NCBI RefSeq assembly: GCF_902459735.1
Contig: NZ_CABPRV010000015.1
Location: 62,001 to 126,000 of the forward strand
Source: Pandoraea capi
GTDB lineage: Bacteria; Pseudomonadota; Gammaproteobacteria; Burkholderiales; Burkholderiaceae
Reading direction: 5' to 3'
Length of the DNA: 64,000 bases
The stretch's first letter is position 1, and every line of letters starts with the position of its first letter. Made by a program: the position numbers and the translations under genes. The notes under the pieces were generated by a model. The model saw only the letters and a list, made by a program, of their open reading frames with translations. It made no database searches and was not told where the DNA came from. This document shows, piece by piece, positions 18,836-28,221 of this stretch.

Positions 18836-20986
18836 TTACTGGGCGTCGCCTTCACGCTTGACGAGCAGCGGACCACCTTGCTTCTCTTCATCGGTCAGCG
18901 CCTTGTGCGACAGACGCAGACGACCCTTGTCGTCCTGCTGGATCACCTTCACGCGCACGGCCTGACCTTCCTTGACGTACTCGTTGATGTCCTTGATACG
19001 CTCGTTGGCGATTTCCGAGATGTGCAGCAGACCGTCCTTACCCGGCAGCACCGAGACGATCGCGCCGAACTCGAGCAGCTTGAGCACGGTGCCATCGTAG
19101 ACCTGACCCACTTCGACTTCCACGGTGATCAGTTCGATACGACGCTTGGCTTCGGCAATGCCTTCGGCGCTCGGGCTGGCGATGGTGACCACACCATCGT
19201 CCGAAATGTCGATGCTCGTGCCCGTCTCTTCCGTCAGCGCGCGAATCACCGAGCCACCCTTGCCGATCACGTCGCGGATCTTTTCCGGATTGATCTTGAT
19301 GGTGACCATGCGCGGCGCGAATTCCGACAGCTCGGTACGAACGCCCGACTGCGCTTCCGTCATCTTGGCGAGGATGTGCAGGCGGCCTTCCTTGGCTTGC
19401 GCCAGCGCGACCTGCATGATTTCCTTCGTGATGCCCTGGATCTTGATGTCCATCTGCAGTGCGGTCACGCCATTCGACGTACCCGCCACCTTGAAGTCCA
19501 TGTCGCCCAGGTGATCTTCGTCGCCGAGAATATCGGTCAGCACGGCAAACTTGTTGCCGTCGAGGATCAGGCCCATCGCGATACCGGCGACCGGCGAGGT
19601 CATCGGCACACCGGCGTCCATCATGGCGAGGCTACCGCCGCAGACCGAAGCCATCGACGACGAACCGTTCGATTCGGTGATTTCCGACACGACACGCACG
19701 GTGTAGCCGAAATCGTCGGCGCCCGGCAGGCAAGCCACCAGTGCGCGCTTGGCCAGACGGCCGTGACCGATTTCGCGACGCTTGGGCGAGCCCACGCGGC
19801 CGGTTTCACCCGTCGAGAACGGCGGGAAGTTGTAGTGCAGCATGAAGCGATCACGGTACTCGCCTTGCAGCGCGTCGATGATCTGCTCGTCGCTCTTGGT
19901 ACCCAGCGTGGCAACCACGAGGGCCTGCGTCTCACCACGCGTGAACAGGGCCGAGCCGTGAGCACGCGGCAGCACGCCGGTGCGGATCGAGATCGGACGC
20001 ACGGTGCGCGTGTCGCGGCCGTCGATACGCGGCTCGCCAGCCAGGATCTGGCTACGCACGATCTTGGCTTCCAGATCGAACAGGATGTTGCCGACTTCGA
20101 TGTCGTCCGGCGCAGCTTCGCCCTTGGCGGCAGCCGCTTCGCCCAGCTTGGCGATGACGTCCGTGCTCACGGTACGCAGTTGTTGCGTACGCGCTTGCTT
20201 TTCACGCGTTTGATAAGCGGTGCGCAGCGAGCCTTCGGCCAGCTCGCTCACTTGTGCGATCAGCGCATCGTTCTTGGCGGCCGGCGCCCAGTCCCACTCC
20301 GGCTTGCCGCCGTCACGCACGAGATCGTGAATGGCGTTGATGGCCGTTTGCATTTGCTCATGGCCGAACACCACGGCGCCGAGCATCACGTCTTCCGGCA
20401 GCTCCTGGGCTTCCGATTCCACCATCAGCACGGCTTGTTCCGTGCCGGCGACGACCAGGTCGAGCTTCGACTTGGCGATCTGCTCACGCGACGGGTTCAG
20501 CACGTACTGGCTGTCGACGTAAGCAACGCGTGCGGCGCCGACCGGGCCGTTGAACGGCAGACCCGAGATGGCGAGCGCGGCCGATGCGCCGATCAGGGCC
20601 GGAATGTCGGCCGGCACTTCCGGGTTCAGCGAGACGACCTGCACCACGACCTGGACTTCGTTGTAGAAGCCTTCCGGGAACAGCGGACGAATCGGACGAT
20701 CGATCAGGCGCGACGTCAGCGTTTCGTTTTCCGACGGACGGCCTTCACGCTTGAAGAAGCCACCCGGGATCTTGCCGGCGGCGTAAGTCTTTTCCAGATA
20801 GTCGACGGTCAGCGGGAAGAAATCCTGGCCAGCCTTGGCCTTCTTCGCGCCCACGACCGTGGCGAGCACGACGGTATCGTCCATGTCGACGAGCACGGCG
20901 CCGGATGCCTGGCGAGCAATCTCACCGGTCTCCATACGAACCGTGTTTTGTCCCCATTGGAAAGACTTGACGACTTTATTGAACAT
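18836..20986 (-). CDS. pnp: Polyribonucleotide nucleotidyltransferase (PNPase)
   Basis: A 716-residue exoribonuclease of the RNA degradosome that phosphorolyses RNA 3' to 5'. Two RNase PH domains (about residues 10-140 and 320-460) flank an alpha-helical linker; a KH domain ([15 protein letters not shown], near residue 560) and an S1 domain (near 625-695) bind RNA at the C-terminus. The start MFNKVVKSF is the family N-terminus; upstream in-frame codons are leader. It lies downstream of rpsO, the usual arrangement, with a long hairpin in its leader. Confidence 0.97.
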   Translation of the reverse strand: MFNKVVKSFQWGQNTVRMETGEIARQASGAVLVDMDDTVVLATVVGAKKAKAGQDFFPLTVDYLEKTYAAGKIPGGFFKREGRPSENETLTSRLIDRPIRPLFPEGFYNEVQVVVQVVSLNPEVPADIPALIGASAALAISGLPFNGPVGAARVAYVDSQYVLNPSREQIAKSKLDLVVAGTEQAVLMVESEAQELPEDVMLGAVVFGHEQMQTAINAIHDLVRDGGKPEWDWAPAAKNDALIAQVSELAEGSLRTAYQTREKQARTQQLRTVSTDVIAKLGEAAAAKGEAAPDDIEVGNILFDLEAKIVRSQILAGEPRIDGRDTRTVRPISIRTGVLPRAHGSALFTRGETQALVVATLGTKSDEQIIDALQGEYRDRFMLHYNFPPFSTGETGRVGSPKRREIGHGRLAKRALVACLPGADDFGYTVRVVSEITESNGSSSMASVCGGSLAMMDAGVPMTSPVAGIAMGLILDGNKFAVLTDILGDEDHLGDMDFKVAGTSNGVTALQMDIKIQGITKEIMQVALAQAKEGRLHILAKMTEAQSGVRTELSEFAPRMVTIKINPEKIRDVIGKGGSVIRALTEETGTSIDISDDGVVTIASPSAEGIAEAKRRIELITVEVEVGQVYDGTVLKLLEFGAIVSVLPGKDGLLHISEIANERIKDINEYVKEGQAVRVKVIQQDDKGRLRLSHKALTDEEKQGGPLLVKREGDAQ

Positions 20987-21302
20987 TTGCACTCCTATAT
21001 CGAATCGCGCGAATGCAGCAGCGGCGCGATATCGCTGCCGGGGTGATCCCGACGTCTTACAGGGGGGAGTGTTATGCCATTCCAGCGTAGTCCGGTGCTC
21101 AGTGCGACCGCTTGCGCTGAGACGACCCTGGAATGACACAAGCCCTGCTTGCCGACGAGGCCCCATAAACTGGGTAATACCGGACAATCAGACGGGCATT
21201 TCGCGAGCGTTTGCGTGACCGTTATCGTCACCGAAGCCCGCGACAATCACCGGATCGACACGCCCCGAACCTGCGCTCAGGACATCGATCGGGCACCGCC
21301 CA
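20987..21302 (-). promoter_or_regulatory. pnp leader with a long hairpin
   Basis: Upstream of pnp on the minus strand a stem of at least 8 perfect pairs (CATTCCAG/CTGGAATG, 21078-21085 with 21128-21135) encloses a second stem (CTCAG/CTGAG). It lies 90-150 nt before the pnp start. In Escherichia coli an RNase III-cleaved leader hairpin at this place mediates PNPase autoregulation; an equivalent role here is inferred. The rest of the spacer shows nothing else. Confidence 0.55.
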
Positions 21303-21342
21303 AAAACAAAATGCCTGCATCAGCACGCTGATACAGGCATCT
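21303..21342 (-). terminator. Terminator after rpsO
   Basis: Minus-strand stem ATGCCTGTATCAGC/GCTGATGCAGGCAT with one mismatch and a short loop, followed by a T-rich run. It separates rpsO from pnp. Confidence 0.88.
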
Positions 21343-21360
21343 TGTCGTAATCGTAATCGC

Positions 21361-21630
21361 TTACTTACGCAGGCCCAGCTTCTCGATCAGGGCGCGGTAG
21401 CGGTCTGCATCCTTGCCCTTGAGGTAGTCGAGCAGCTTACGACGACGGCTCACCATGCGCAGCAGACCGCGGCGGCTGTGGTGATCCTTCATGTGTGCCT
21501 TGAAGTGCGGGGTCAGTTCGTTGATGCGCGTGGTCAGCAGCGCAACCTGAACTTCGGGGGAGCCGGTGTCATTGGCGGCGCGGGCGAATTGCGCCACGAC
21601 GTCCGACTTCTTGATATCTGCGTTCGACAT
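21361..21630 (-). CDS. rpsO: 30S ribosomal protein S15
   Basis: An 89-residue primary 16S rRNA-binding protein, full family length, with the conserved region [22 protein letters not shown] at residues 22-43 and [20 protein letters not shown] after it. Located upstream of pnp as in most proteobacteria. Confidence 0.97.
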   Translation of the reverse strand: MSNADIKKSDVVAQFARAANDTGSPEVQVALLTTRINELTPHFKAHMKDHHSRRGLLRMVSRRRKLLDYLKGKDADRYRALIEKLGLRK

Positions 21631-21691
21631 TTTCTTTCCTTTGGATACACGCGGTCACGGAAGAATGGCCGTGCCGTGAACTTACAAAAAC

Positions 21692-21736
21692 ATGTACGTT
21701 GCCGTACATAAACAAAACTGCAAGTGCGCGATTATA
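21692..21736 (-). promoter_or_regulatory. rpsO promoter -10 box and leader hairpin
   Basis: On the minus strand a perfect TATAAT (21736-21731) lies about 100 nt before rpsO; no good -35 box is visible at the right distance. Just downstream a perfect 7-bp inverted repeat ATGTACG/CGTACAT (21692-21709) would form a hairpin in the leader, a possible autoregulatory site. Confidence 0.45.
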
Positions 21737-21919
21737 CGGGAACTGGCTTTACGACGCCACTTTTTTCCACGCTGTGCCGCAGCAGACGGGGCGCAAGGCG
21801 CTATCAAGGCCTTGCAATCCGGGAAACCCCAAGAACAATCTTTAAAAATCCCCCCGGATTATCCCGAAATTCACGACAAATCGACGGTTTGCCGCTTAAC
21901 CGGGAGGCCACGCCCCCGA

Positions 21920-23194
21920 TCAGCGCTGACGCGCCATCCGGCAGGTACTCGGCAGCGCCACCTTGTTCGCGGGCAGTTCCATGACGGTCCGGAAGCCATA
22001 GCCCGAGCCCTCGTTGTCGAATTTCACCCCCGGTTCGCCCGCACGACGCATCACCGACACGTACAGCGGTTCGATCATCTGGTGGTCGTTCGCCCGCATC
22101 CACGCATCGGCCGGCGCCTCGCGGACCCGGCGATTCTCGAGCGCGCGCGCCACCGTCGTCACGTCGGTCGTGCCCGCCTGCTCCAGCGCGGCGGCAATCA
22201 TGTCGATCATCACGCTCATGCGCAGCAACGGATAGTCGTCGCGTGCCTCCGGATAGCGTGCCCGGAACGCCTTGTAATACGCGTCAGACGCCTCGCCCCC
22301 CACGTTCGGATGCCATTCGGCGACGGCGTACACCCGCCCTACGCCCGCATCGCCCAGCGCCGCCGGCGCCCCCAGCGCATTGCCGTAGAACGTGTAGAAC
22401 TTGAGCTCCATCCCCTGCTCGCGTGCCGCCTTCACGAGCAACGTCAGATCGTTGCCCCAGCTTCCGGTGACGACCGTATCGGCCCCTGACGCCCGGATAC
22501 GCGCCAGATATGGCGTGAAATCCTTCACTCTGCCGACCGGGCTGAACTGCTCGCCCACGATCTGCACATCGGGACGCTTCGACCCGATCATCTGACGCGC
22601 CAGCCCGGCGACCTGACGCCCGAAGCTGTAGTCCTGATTGAGCAGATAGATCTTCTGAATGCTGTCGTCGACCTTGATGGCTTCGGTGAGCGCCTGCATG
22701 CGCATGGCGGCATTGGCGTCGAACGCGAAATGCCAGAAGCTGCACTGCTCGTTGGTCAGCGCGGTGTCCACGGCCGAGTAGTTGAAGAACAGCATGCGCT
22801 GCCCCGGCTCACGCGCGTTGCGTTTGTTGATGGCATCGATCAGCGCCGACGCTACCGCCGAACTGTTACCCTGGAGCACAAACGGAATGCCAAGGTCACC
22901 CGCCGCCTTGAGCTGGACGAGGCTGTCCTCGACCGCCCCTTTGCTGTCGAATACCGTCAGTTCCAGCGGATGGGCGCCGTCGCGCAACTTCACGCCACCC
23001 CGCGCATTCACGCGATCGATGGCGAACCGCAGATTACGCTCGACCATCGCCCCGGCGTTACCGAACGGCCCGCTCATCCCTTCGATGAGCGCAAGGCGAA
23101 TCGGCGGCGCCGCATGCGCCACGCTGGCAGCGGCCAGCAGGCCGAAAGTGCAAACCACGGCACAGATACGCGAAAGCAAGACTTGAGATTTCAT
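21920..23194 (-). CDS. Branched-chain amino acid-type ABC substrate-binding protein
   Basis: A 424-residue periplasmic binding protein of the LivJ-like class. A signal peptide covers residues 1-29 (MKSQVLLSR, hydrophobic core, cleavage after AHA). The mature start IRLALIEGMSGPFGNAG is the usual first strand and loop. No permease or ATPase genes are adjacent, so its transporter partners are elsewhere or it works with a shared membrane complex. The ligand could be an amino acid, urea, amide or aromatic acid. A longer in-frame start exists but lacks a signal sequence. Confidence 0.82.
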   Translation of the reverse strand: MKSQVLLSRICAVVCTFGLLAAASVAHAAPPIRLALIEGMSGPFGNAGAMVERNLRFAIDRVNARGGVKLRDGAHPLELTVFDSKGAVEDSLVQLKAAGDLGIPFVLQGNSSAVASALIDAINKRNAREPGQRMLFFNYSAVDTALTNEQCSFWHFAFDANAAMRMQALTEAIKVDDSIQKIYLLNQDYSFGRQVAGLARQMIGSKRPDVQIVGEQFSPVGRVKDFTPYLARIRASGADTVVTGSWGNDLTLLVKAAREQGMELKFYTFYGNALGAPAALGDAGVGRVYAVAEWHPNVGGEASDAYYKAFRARYPEARDDYPLLRMSVMIDMIAAALEQAGTTDVTTVARALENRRVREAPADAWMRANDHQMIEPLYVSVMRRAGEPGVKFDNEGSGYGFRTVMELPANKVALPSTCRMARQR

Positions 23195-23371
23195 CGAGGC
23201 CTCTAGGACTGTCCCGGCGCGAATCATAACTGCCACGCCTGCCCCGGGCAAGCCGAGCGCCCCCACGATAAGGAACAGGGGCGTTATCCTAGCCAAATAC
23301 AACCAGTGCCCGGTTCCCGCACCACCATCGCACTGCTTTTTGGGCCATTCCCCACGACCACGAGGGCCACC

Positions 23372-23986
23372 ATGACGTATCGTACTCACACCCGCTTTGT
23401 TCCTTCGAAAGCGTCGACTATCGACCCTTCCGGCACGGCACGCCCCCACCGGAACCGGCGCATCGGGGCGAGCGCCCCCGTGCGCTGGCTGAGCGCGGGT
23501 GCGCTGGCGCTCTCGCTCACCGCGGGCCTGACCGGGTGCTATACGCCCGCCTGGCAAACGCTGACGCCGATGGCATCGCAAGCCGATGTGCAGGCGCAGC
23601 TCGGCAAGCCGAAGGAGGTCTACCCGCTGGCGCCGGGCATCACGCGCTGGCTGTATCCGACGAAGCCGTTCGGTGAAGAAACGATCGCCGCCGACTTCGA
23701 CGCACAGGGCCGTCTGCTGGGCACGGCCCAGGTGCTCTCGACGACCGAGTTCAACAAGGTCGAAGTCGGCAAGTGGACGAAAACGGATGTCCTGCATCAC
23801 TTCGGCGAGCCTGTCGAGACATCGGCATTCCCGCTGATGAAACGCGAAGTCTGGACGTACCGGTTCAAGCAGGACGACGTGTGGTTTTCGATGATGAACT
23901 TCTACTTCGATCCGGACGGCATCGTCCAGACCACGCAAATCAGCCCGGATCCGCTGCACGAGAAACGGGATAACAACATGTTCTGA
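23372..23986 (+). CDS. Outer-membrane lipoprotein with BamE/SmpA-like repeats
   Basis: A 204-residue protein with a hydrophobic stretch and lipobox LTGC (Cys near residue 57), preceded by an unusually long basic N-terminus, so the true start may lie further downstream. Two related segments follow (ASQADVQAQLGKPKEVYPL and VGKWTKTDVLHHFGEPVET) that match the SmpA/OmlA motif of helix plus GxP. Such domains bind partners at the envelope. It is followed directly by the ECF sigma remnant, suggesting an envelope-stress context. Confidence 0.72.
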   Translation: MTYRTHTRFVPSKASTIDPSGTARPHRNRRIGASAPVRWLSAGALALSLTAGLTGCYTPAWQTLTPMASQADVQAQLGKPKEVYPLAPGITRWLYPTKPFGEETIAADFDAQGRLLGTAQVLSTTEFNKVEVGKWTKTDVLHHFGEPVETSAFPLMKREVWTYRFKQDDVWFSMMNFYFDPDGIVQTTQISPDPLHEKRDNNMF

Positions 23987-24003
23987 GCACAGGAGAGCGC
24001 CCT

Positions 24004-24596
24004 ATCCCCGCGAATTCCCCTCTCGACCCCGCCTATCTGGCCCACTTGCGCCGCGACCTGCTGCGCTTCGCCCGGCTTCAGTTGCGAGACGATCATCTCG
24101 CTGAAGATGTCGTTCAGGACGCCCTGACGGCGGCCTGCCTGTCGTCGGATGCGTTCTCGGGACGCGCTCAGCACAAAACGTGGGTATTCGCGATTTTGCG
24201 AAACAAGCTCATCGACATGATGCGGGCGCGACGTCGCACTATCAACGCGTCTGCCCTGGAGGGTGAGGCCGGCGACGACTCCGTCTTCGACCGCGAACTG
24301 TTCAACGACAGCGGGCACTGGACGGAGCACACACGCCCGCGACCGTGGCCACGCCCGGAGACGCTCGTCGCCCGGCAGCAGTTCAGGCAATGTTCGACTG
24401 GTGTCTGAACGCGTTGCCCGAATCCACCGGTCGTGTGTTCTCGATGCGCGAGTTGCTCGAAATGGACATCACCGAAATCTGCCAGGAACTCGGACTGGAA
24501 GCCAACCATTGCAGCGCGCTGCTTTACCGTGCGCGCACTCGCATGCGCACCTGCCTGTCAGCCAAAGGGCTGGAGACGAACGATGCTATTGGGTAA
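24004..24596 (+). pseudogene. ECF sigma factor gene, frameshifted and without a standard start
   Basis: Region 2 (DDHLAEDVVQDALTAAC, then HKTWVFAILRNKLID) is in one frame up to about 24384; region 4 (DWCLNALPESTGRVFSMREL, then ITEICQELGLEANHCSALLYRAR) continues in the frame one base away. Loss of one base near 24384 explains it. The reading also lacks an ATG: AGGAGAG (23991-23997) is placed 6 nt before ATC (24004), exactly where the family N-terminus begins. Intact it would be about 197 residues. Either a decaying gene or sequence errors; two independent faults favour decay. Confidence 0.72.
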
Positions 24597-24804
24597 CTGC
24601 ACCACCGCCACTCGTTCGATCTCCGAGCAACTCGACCGGCCGCTCACGCGAGGCCAGCGCGTTCGCCTGCGGGTCCATCTACTCGCTTGCCGTGGATGCC
24701 GGGCCTATGCGTCGCAACTCGCGACGCTGCGTCTTGCCACGCGCATCGTGTCGGGTCAAAGCGACGTCGGCGCAACGTCGACAAGCAACGCGGCACCCTT
24801 CTAA
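24583..24804 (+). CDS. Small zinc-finger anti-sigma-like protein
   Basis: A 73-residue protein with an H-x3-C-x2-C motif (HLLACRGC, near residues 32-39) typical of zf-HC2 anti-sigma domains; no membrane segment. It overlaps the end of the sigma gene by 14 nt, the normal arrangement of an ECF sigma and its anti-sigma. With the sigma gene broken it would have no local target. Confidence 0.7.
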   Translation: MLLGNCTTATRSISEQLDRPLTRGQRVRLRVHLLACRGCRAYASQLATLRLATRIVSGQSDVGATSTSNAAPF

Positions 24805-24925
24805 AAATTTTTTTGCATCTCGCTGTCATATCCGGCATCTCCGTACGACTAATCGGTGCGATCGGTAGCCAACGCGCTGCTTGATCGGAACCTTTTGTCC
24901 TATTGCACTTTTGGAGATACCCACC

Positions 24926-25288
24926 ATGAACACGTCCATCCTCGCCACCACGACCGCCATCCTCATCGCCGCTTCGAGCGTCGCCATCGCTGCACCGCAA
25001 GCCGGAAAAACGCGTGCGGAAGTCCGTGCCGAACTCAAGGCTCTGCACGATGTGGGGTACACCTTTGCCAGCGACAACACGCGCTATCCGGCGAACATTC
25101 AGATGGCAAACGCCGAGCTCGCACGCCAGTCGCGGAATCGCGCCGCATCGGGCAGCAGTGACGCAAACAACACGAATGCCACGAGCGTCACCGGCGTCGC
25201 GACGGGCGACACCGTCTCGGCGTCGGGCGCGATGCAACGTGTTTATCGCGGCATTCCGCACCTCGATAACATCTACCACGGCCAGTAA
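24926..25288 (+). CDS. DUF4148 family periplasmic protein
   Basis: A 120-residue exported protein: signal peptide at residues 1-22 (cleavage after AIAA), then the DUF4148 core KTRAEVRAELKALHDVGY, and a Ser/Asn/Thr-rich C-terminal half. The family is abundant in Burkholderiales and of unknown function. GGAG upstream supports the ATG at 24926. Confidence 0.8.
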   Translation: MNTSILATTTAILIAASSVAIAAPQAGKTRAEVRAELKALHDVGYTFASDNTRYPANIQMANAELARQSRNRAASGSSDANNTNATSVTGVATGDTVSASGAMQRVYRGIPHLDNIYHGQ

Positions 25289-25618
25289 CCCACCGCCCGT
25301 CGGCATGCACGCCGGCCTGCCAGTCAGCAACACCGGCTGGCAGGCCGCTGCGAAACCCATCACGCCACGGCCCAGCGCTGCACAGCGGTTGCAGCCCGCA
25401 CGCTCGCTCAAGGTCATGACCAGGAGGCGCACGGCCCTCGCCATCCGGCGTTGAAATAGCAAAAGCGCTCGCCCCTGACGAGCAGAGTGCGAGCGCTTGC
25501 GGCGGGTTCCATCGACTTCTGGCGGCTGCCCCAGCTTACGTCAACTTCACCGAACTCATCGGCTTGTCGACGAAAGAGGCCTCTGACGGTACAACACAGA
25601 TGCGTTGTACCGCCCCCA
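25289..25618. other. Convergent intergenic region
   Basis: 330 nt between the DUF4148 gene and leuA. It holds the leuA terminator (25464-25497) and nothing else that I recognise. Confidence 0.5.
25461..25497 (-). terminator. Terminator after leuA
   Basis: A perfect 9-bp inverted repeat AGCGCTCGC/GCGAGCGCT with a 16-nt loop; on the minus strand it is followed by TTTTGCTATTT. Lies about 120 nt past the leuA stop. Confidence 0.65.
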
Positions 25619-27163
25619 TTACGGCGTGAGTTGCGGGTTGAGCTTCTCGGCCTTCGAGTACAGCTTGTTGAGCGCCGAGAGATAAGCCTTGGCCGATGCG
25701 GCGACGATGTCCGGATCCGTGCCGACGCCGTTCACGATACGACCCGCCTTCGACAGACGCACCGTCACTTCGCCTTGCGATTGCGTACCCGTCGTGATGG
25801 CATTGACCGAATACAGCAGTTGCTCGGCGCCGCTCTGGACCTGCGATTCGATGGCGTTGAGCACCGCGTCGACCGGACCGTTGCCGTCTGACTCGCCGAC
25901 CAGTTCCTTGCCCTGTGCGGTGAACACCACGCGTGCGCTCGGGCGCTCGCCCGTCTCCGAATGCTGGGCCATCGACACGAGGTAGAAGTGCTCGCCGCCT
26001 TCGGCCTGCGCTTCGTTCGAGACGATCGCCAGAATGTCTTCGTCGAAAATCTCGGCCTTCTGGTCGGCGAGTTCCTTGAAGCGGGCGAACGCGGCATTCA
26101 CGTCCTGTTCCGACTCCATCTCGATGCCCAGTTCCTGCAAGCGCTGCTTGAACGCATTGCGGCCCGAGAGCTTGCCCAGCACGATCTTGTTCGCGGTCCA
26201 GCCCACATCTTCCGCGCGCATGATTTCGTAGGTGTCGCGCGCCTTGAGCACGCCGTCCTGGTGGATGCCCGACGCGTGGGCGAAGGCATTCGCCCCCACG
26301 ACCGCCTTGTTCGGCTGCACGTTGAAACCGGTGATCTGCGAGACGAGCTTCGAGGCAGGCACGATTTGCGTCGTGTCGATGCCCAGATCCAGACCGAAGT
26401 AATCCTTGCGGGTCTTGAGCGCCATCACGACTTCTTCGAGCGACGTGTTACCCGCGCGCTCGCCCAGACCGTTGATCGTGCACTCGATCTGACGCGCGCC
26501 GCCCAGCTGTACGCCGGCCAGCGAGTTCGCTACGGCAATGCCGAGGTCGTTGTGGCAGTGAACCGACCAGACCGCCTTGTCCGAGTTGGGCACGCGCTCG
26601 CGCAGCGTACGCACCAGTTGACCGTAGAGCTCCGGCACGCCATAGCCGACGGTATCGGCCACGTTGATGGTCGTCGCGCCTTCGTTGATCACGGCTTCGA
26701 GCACACGGCACAGGAAATCCAGATCCGAGCGGCTGCCGTCTTCCGGCGAGAACTCGATGTTGTCCGTGAACTGACGCGCATAGCGCACCGCGAGCTTCGC
26801 CTGCTCGAACACCTGATCAGGCGTCATGCGCAGCTTCTTCTCCATGTGCAGCGGCGACGTGGCGATGAACGTGTGGATACGCGACGAATTCGCCCCCTTG
26901 AGCGCTTCGGCGGCGCGGGCAATATCGCGGTCGTTGGCACGGGCCAGCGAGCACACGGTGCTGTCCTTGACGATGCCGGCGATGGCCCGAATCGATTCGA
27001 AGTCACCGTTCGAGCTGGCGGCGAAGCCGGCTTCGATGACGTCCACGCGCAAACGCTCCAGTTGGCGGGCGATGCGGATCTTCTCGTCGCGCGTCATCGA
27101 CGCGCCCGGCGACTGCTCACCGTCGCGCAGGGTCGTGTCGAAAATGATCAGCTTGTCGGCCAT
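25619..27163 (-). CDS. leuA: 2-isopropylmalate synthase
   Basis: A 514-residue enzyme, first committed step of leucine synthesis, condensing acetyl-CoA with 2-oxoisovalerate. [12 protein letters not shown] at residues 9-20 and the metal-binding HCHNDLG near residue 200 are in the HMGL-like barrel; the C-terminal 120 residues form the LeuA allosteric dimer domain that binds leucine. The ATG at 27163 gives the family N-terminus. It is apart from leuCDB, which are not in this window. Confidence 0.96.
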   Translation of the reverse strand: MADKLIIFDTTLRDGEQSPGASMTRDEKIRIARQLERLRVDVIEAGFAASSNGDFESIRAIAGIVKDSTVCSLARANDRDIARAAEALKGANSSRIHTFIATSPLHMEKKLRMTPDQVFEQAKLAVRYARQFTDNIEFSPEDGSRSDLDFLCRVLEAVINEGATTINVADTVGYGVPELYGQLVRTLRERVPNSDKAVWSVHCHNDLGIAVANSLAGVQLGGARQIECTINGLGERAGNTSLEEVVMALKTRKDYFGLDLGIDTTQIVPASKLVSQITGFNVQPNKAVVGANAFAHASGIHQDGVLKARDTYEIMRAEDVGWTANKIVLGKLSGRNAFKQRLQELGIEMESEQDVNAAFARFKELADQKAEIFDEDILAIVSNEAQAEGGEHFYLVSMAQHSETGERPSARVVFTAQGKELVGESDGNGPVDAVLNAIESQVQSGAEQLLYSVNAITTGTQSQGEVTVRLSKAGRIVNGVGTDPDIVAASAKAYLSALNKLYSKAEKLNPQLTP

Positions 27164-27270
27164 GATTTGCTCCTGTGGGGATCTCGTAGGGATTGTTCTT
27201 GATGTCTGGCGGCAGCGCCTGCGCGCAAACACGCACACGGCCGCTGAGGCGGGCAACTACCGGGAGGGAA

Positions 27271-27375
27271 TCAGCGCGCCACGCGCGCAGGCATGGCCGG
27301 CCCGAAGGCGGAAAAACGGCATAGCGGTGGCGTTGCGTGAGGAAGGCCCGGAGCCGGGGTGGCGCCTGAAATCAT
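27271..27375 (-). CDS. Possible leaderless 34-residue upstream ORF of leuA
   Basis: The ATG lies within one or two bases of the start predicted from the promoter at 27383-27411. It encodes 34 residues rich in Pro and Ala with only two Leu, so it is not a leucine attenuator of the classic kind. It ends 107 nt before leuA. It may be chance. Confidence 0.25.
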   Translation of the reverse strand: MISGATPAPGLPHATPPLCRFSAFGPAMPARVAR

Positions 27376-27382
27376 GAGCGCC

Positions 27383-27411
27383 AATATAGTCGCAATCGGG
27401 GGTTTTCGCAA
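27383..27411 (-). promoter_or_regulatory. leuA promoter
   Basis: Minus strand: TTGCGA (27411-27406), 17-nt spacer, TATATT (27388-27383). Predicted start near 27376, giving a leader of about 210 nt. Confidence 0.6.
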
Positions 27412-27497
27412 CGCGGGGAATCGCCGGCAACGCCCATGCGCACGGGCGTTTGCAGGCGACGACGCGCCCCGCGCGGTGTTCCCGCCCAAAACGACGA

Positions 27498-27517
27498 AGC
27501 CCGGCCGAAGCCGGGCT
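27498..27517 (-). terminator. Hairpin after the Kbp-like gene
   Basis: A perfect 8-bp stem AGCCCGGC/GCCGGGCT with a TTCG tetraloop on the minus strand, 28 nt after the stop; the following T-run is interrupted, so it is a moderate terminator. Confidence 0.55.
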
Positions 27518-27544
27518 GATCGCGATGACGCCGCCGCCGACGAA

Positions 27545-28027
27545 TCAGAGCGGCGGGATCCGCAGCACCTGCCCAGGGTAAATCTTGTCCGGGCTGGAAA
27601 GCATCGGCTTGTTGGCCTCGAAGATGGCGTTGTACTTGTTGGCGTCACCGTATTGCGCCTTGGAGATCGCCGAAAGCGTGTCGCCCGATTTGACCGTGTA
27701 GTAGTTCGCCTCGGCGGAGGCGGTCGAGACGGACATCTGGTCGTTCACCTTCTCGACGCCCTTGACGTTGCCACAGCACAGCAGGATCTTTTCCTTGGTC
27801 GCCTGATCCGGCGCCACGCCACGCGCCGTTGCCGTGCGTGTTGCGCCGTCGAACTCGACACTGAGCGCCGTCGCACTCAGCCCCTGGCTGCCGATGTACT
27901 TCTCGATGGCTTCACCTGCCGCACGATTGGCCGCGTCGGCATCGGGGCCGGGAGGCGGCGGCTCAGCCGCCTGCGCCTTGCCGAGAAGCGCTTCGCCAGC
28001 TTCCTTCACGAAGTCCAGAATGCCCAT
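27545..28027 (-). CDS. BON and LysM domain protein, Kbp/YgaU-like
   Basis: A 160-residue cytoplasmic-looking protein with no signal peptide. A BON domain spans about residues 38-100 (TALSVEFDG, then GNVKGVEKVNDQM) and a LysM domain residues 110-158 (YYTVKSGDTLSAISKAQYGD, ending PGQVLRIPPL). The layout and length are those of Escherichia coli Kbp (YgaU), which binds potassium ions. A potassium role here is inference from that homology. Confidence 0.82.
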   Translation of the reverse strand: MGILDFVKEAGEALLGKAQAAEPPPPGPDADAANRAAGEAIEKYIGSQGLSATALSVEFDGATRTATARGVAPDQATKEKILLCCGNVKGVEKVNDQMSVSTASAEANYYTVKSGDTLSAISKAQYGDANKYNAIFEANKPMLSSPDKIYPGQVLRIPPL

Positions 28028-28183
28028 GATTTCTCCTTCGTCACATTGACCTACGGAAACGGCGCCGGGTCACACATGCATTGCCTCGCGGACCGGGCCA
28101 CAGGGGGTACTTCGATGCCGCCATCGTCAAGAGTAGAACATTCCGATGGCGTAATACCTGACAACTCTGACAGGTAGATGTGA

Positions 28184-28210
28184 CAAGGGGGCGTACTCAT
28201 ACGCCCCTTG
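28184..28210 (-). terminator. Hairpin after pssA
   Basis: CAAGGGGCGTA pairs with TACGCCCCTTG across a 4-nt loop with one bulged G. It lies 12 nt after the pssA stop; the tail on the minus strand is only weakly T-rich. Confidence 0.45.
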
Positions 28211-28221
28211 TATTGACCGAT

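Larger units (their letters stand above)
27164..27544. other. leuA upstream region
   Basis: 381 nt between leuA and the Kbp-like gene (both minus strand). It holds the leuA promoter (27383-27411), the leader ORF listed separately and the hairpin after the Kbp-like gene (27498-27517). Confidence 0.6.

Noticed and set aside
18821-21046. 741-residue plus-strand ORF antisense to pnp
   Set aside because: Composition (His, Arg, Asp-rich, no domains) is that of the reverse strand of a GC-rich gene; pnp is unambiguous.
28142-28175. ACCTG...CAGGT inverted repeat upstream of the Kbp-like region
   Set aside because: Only 5 bp with a 10-nt loop; expected by chance in this many bases.
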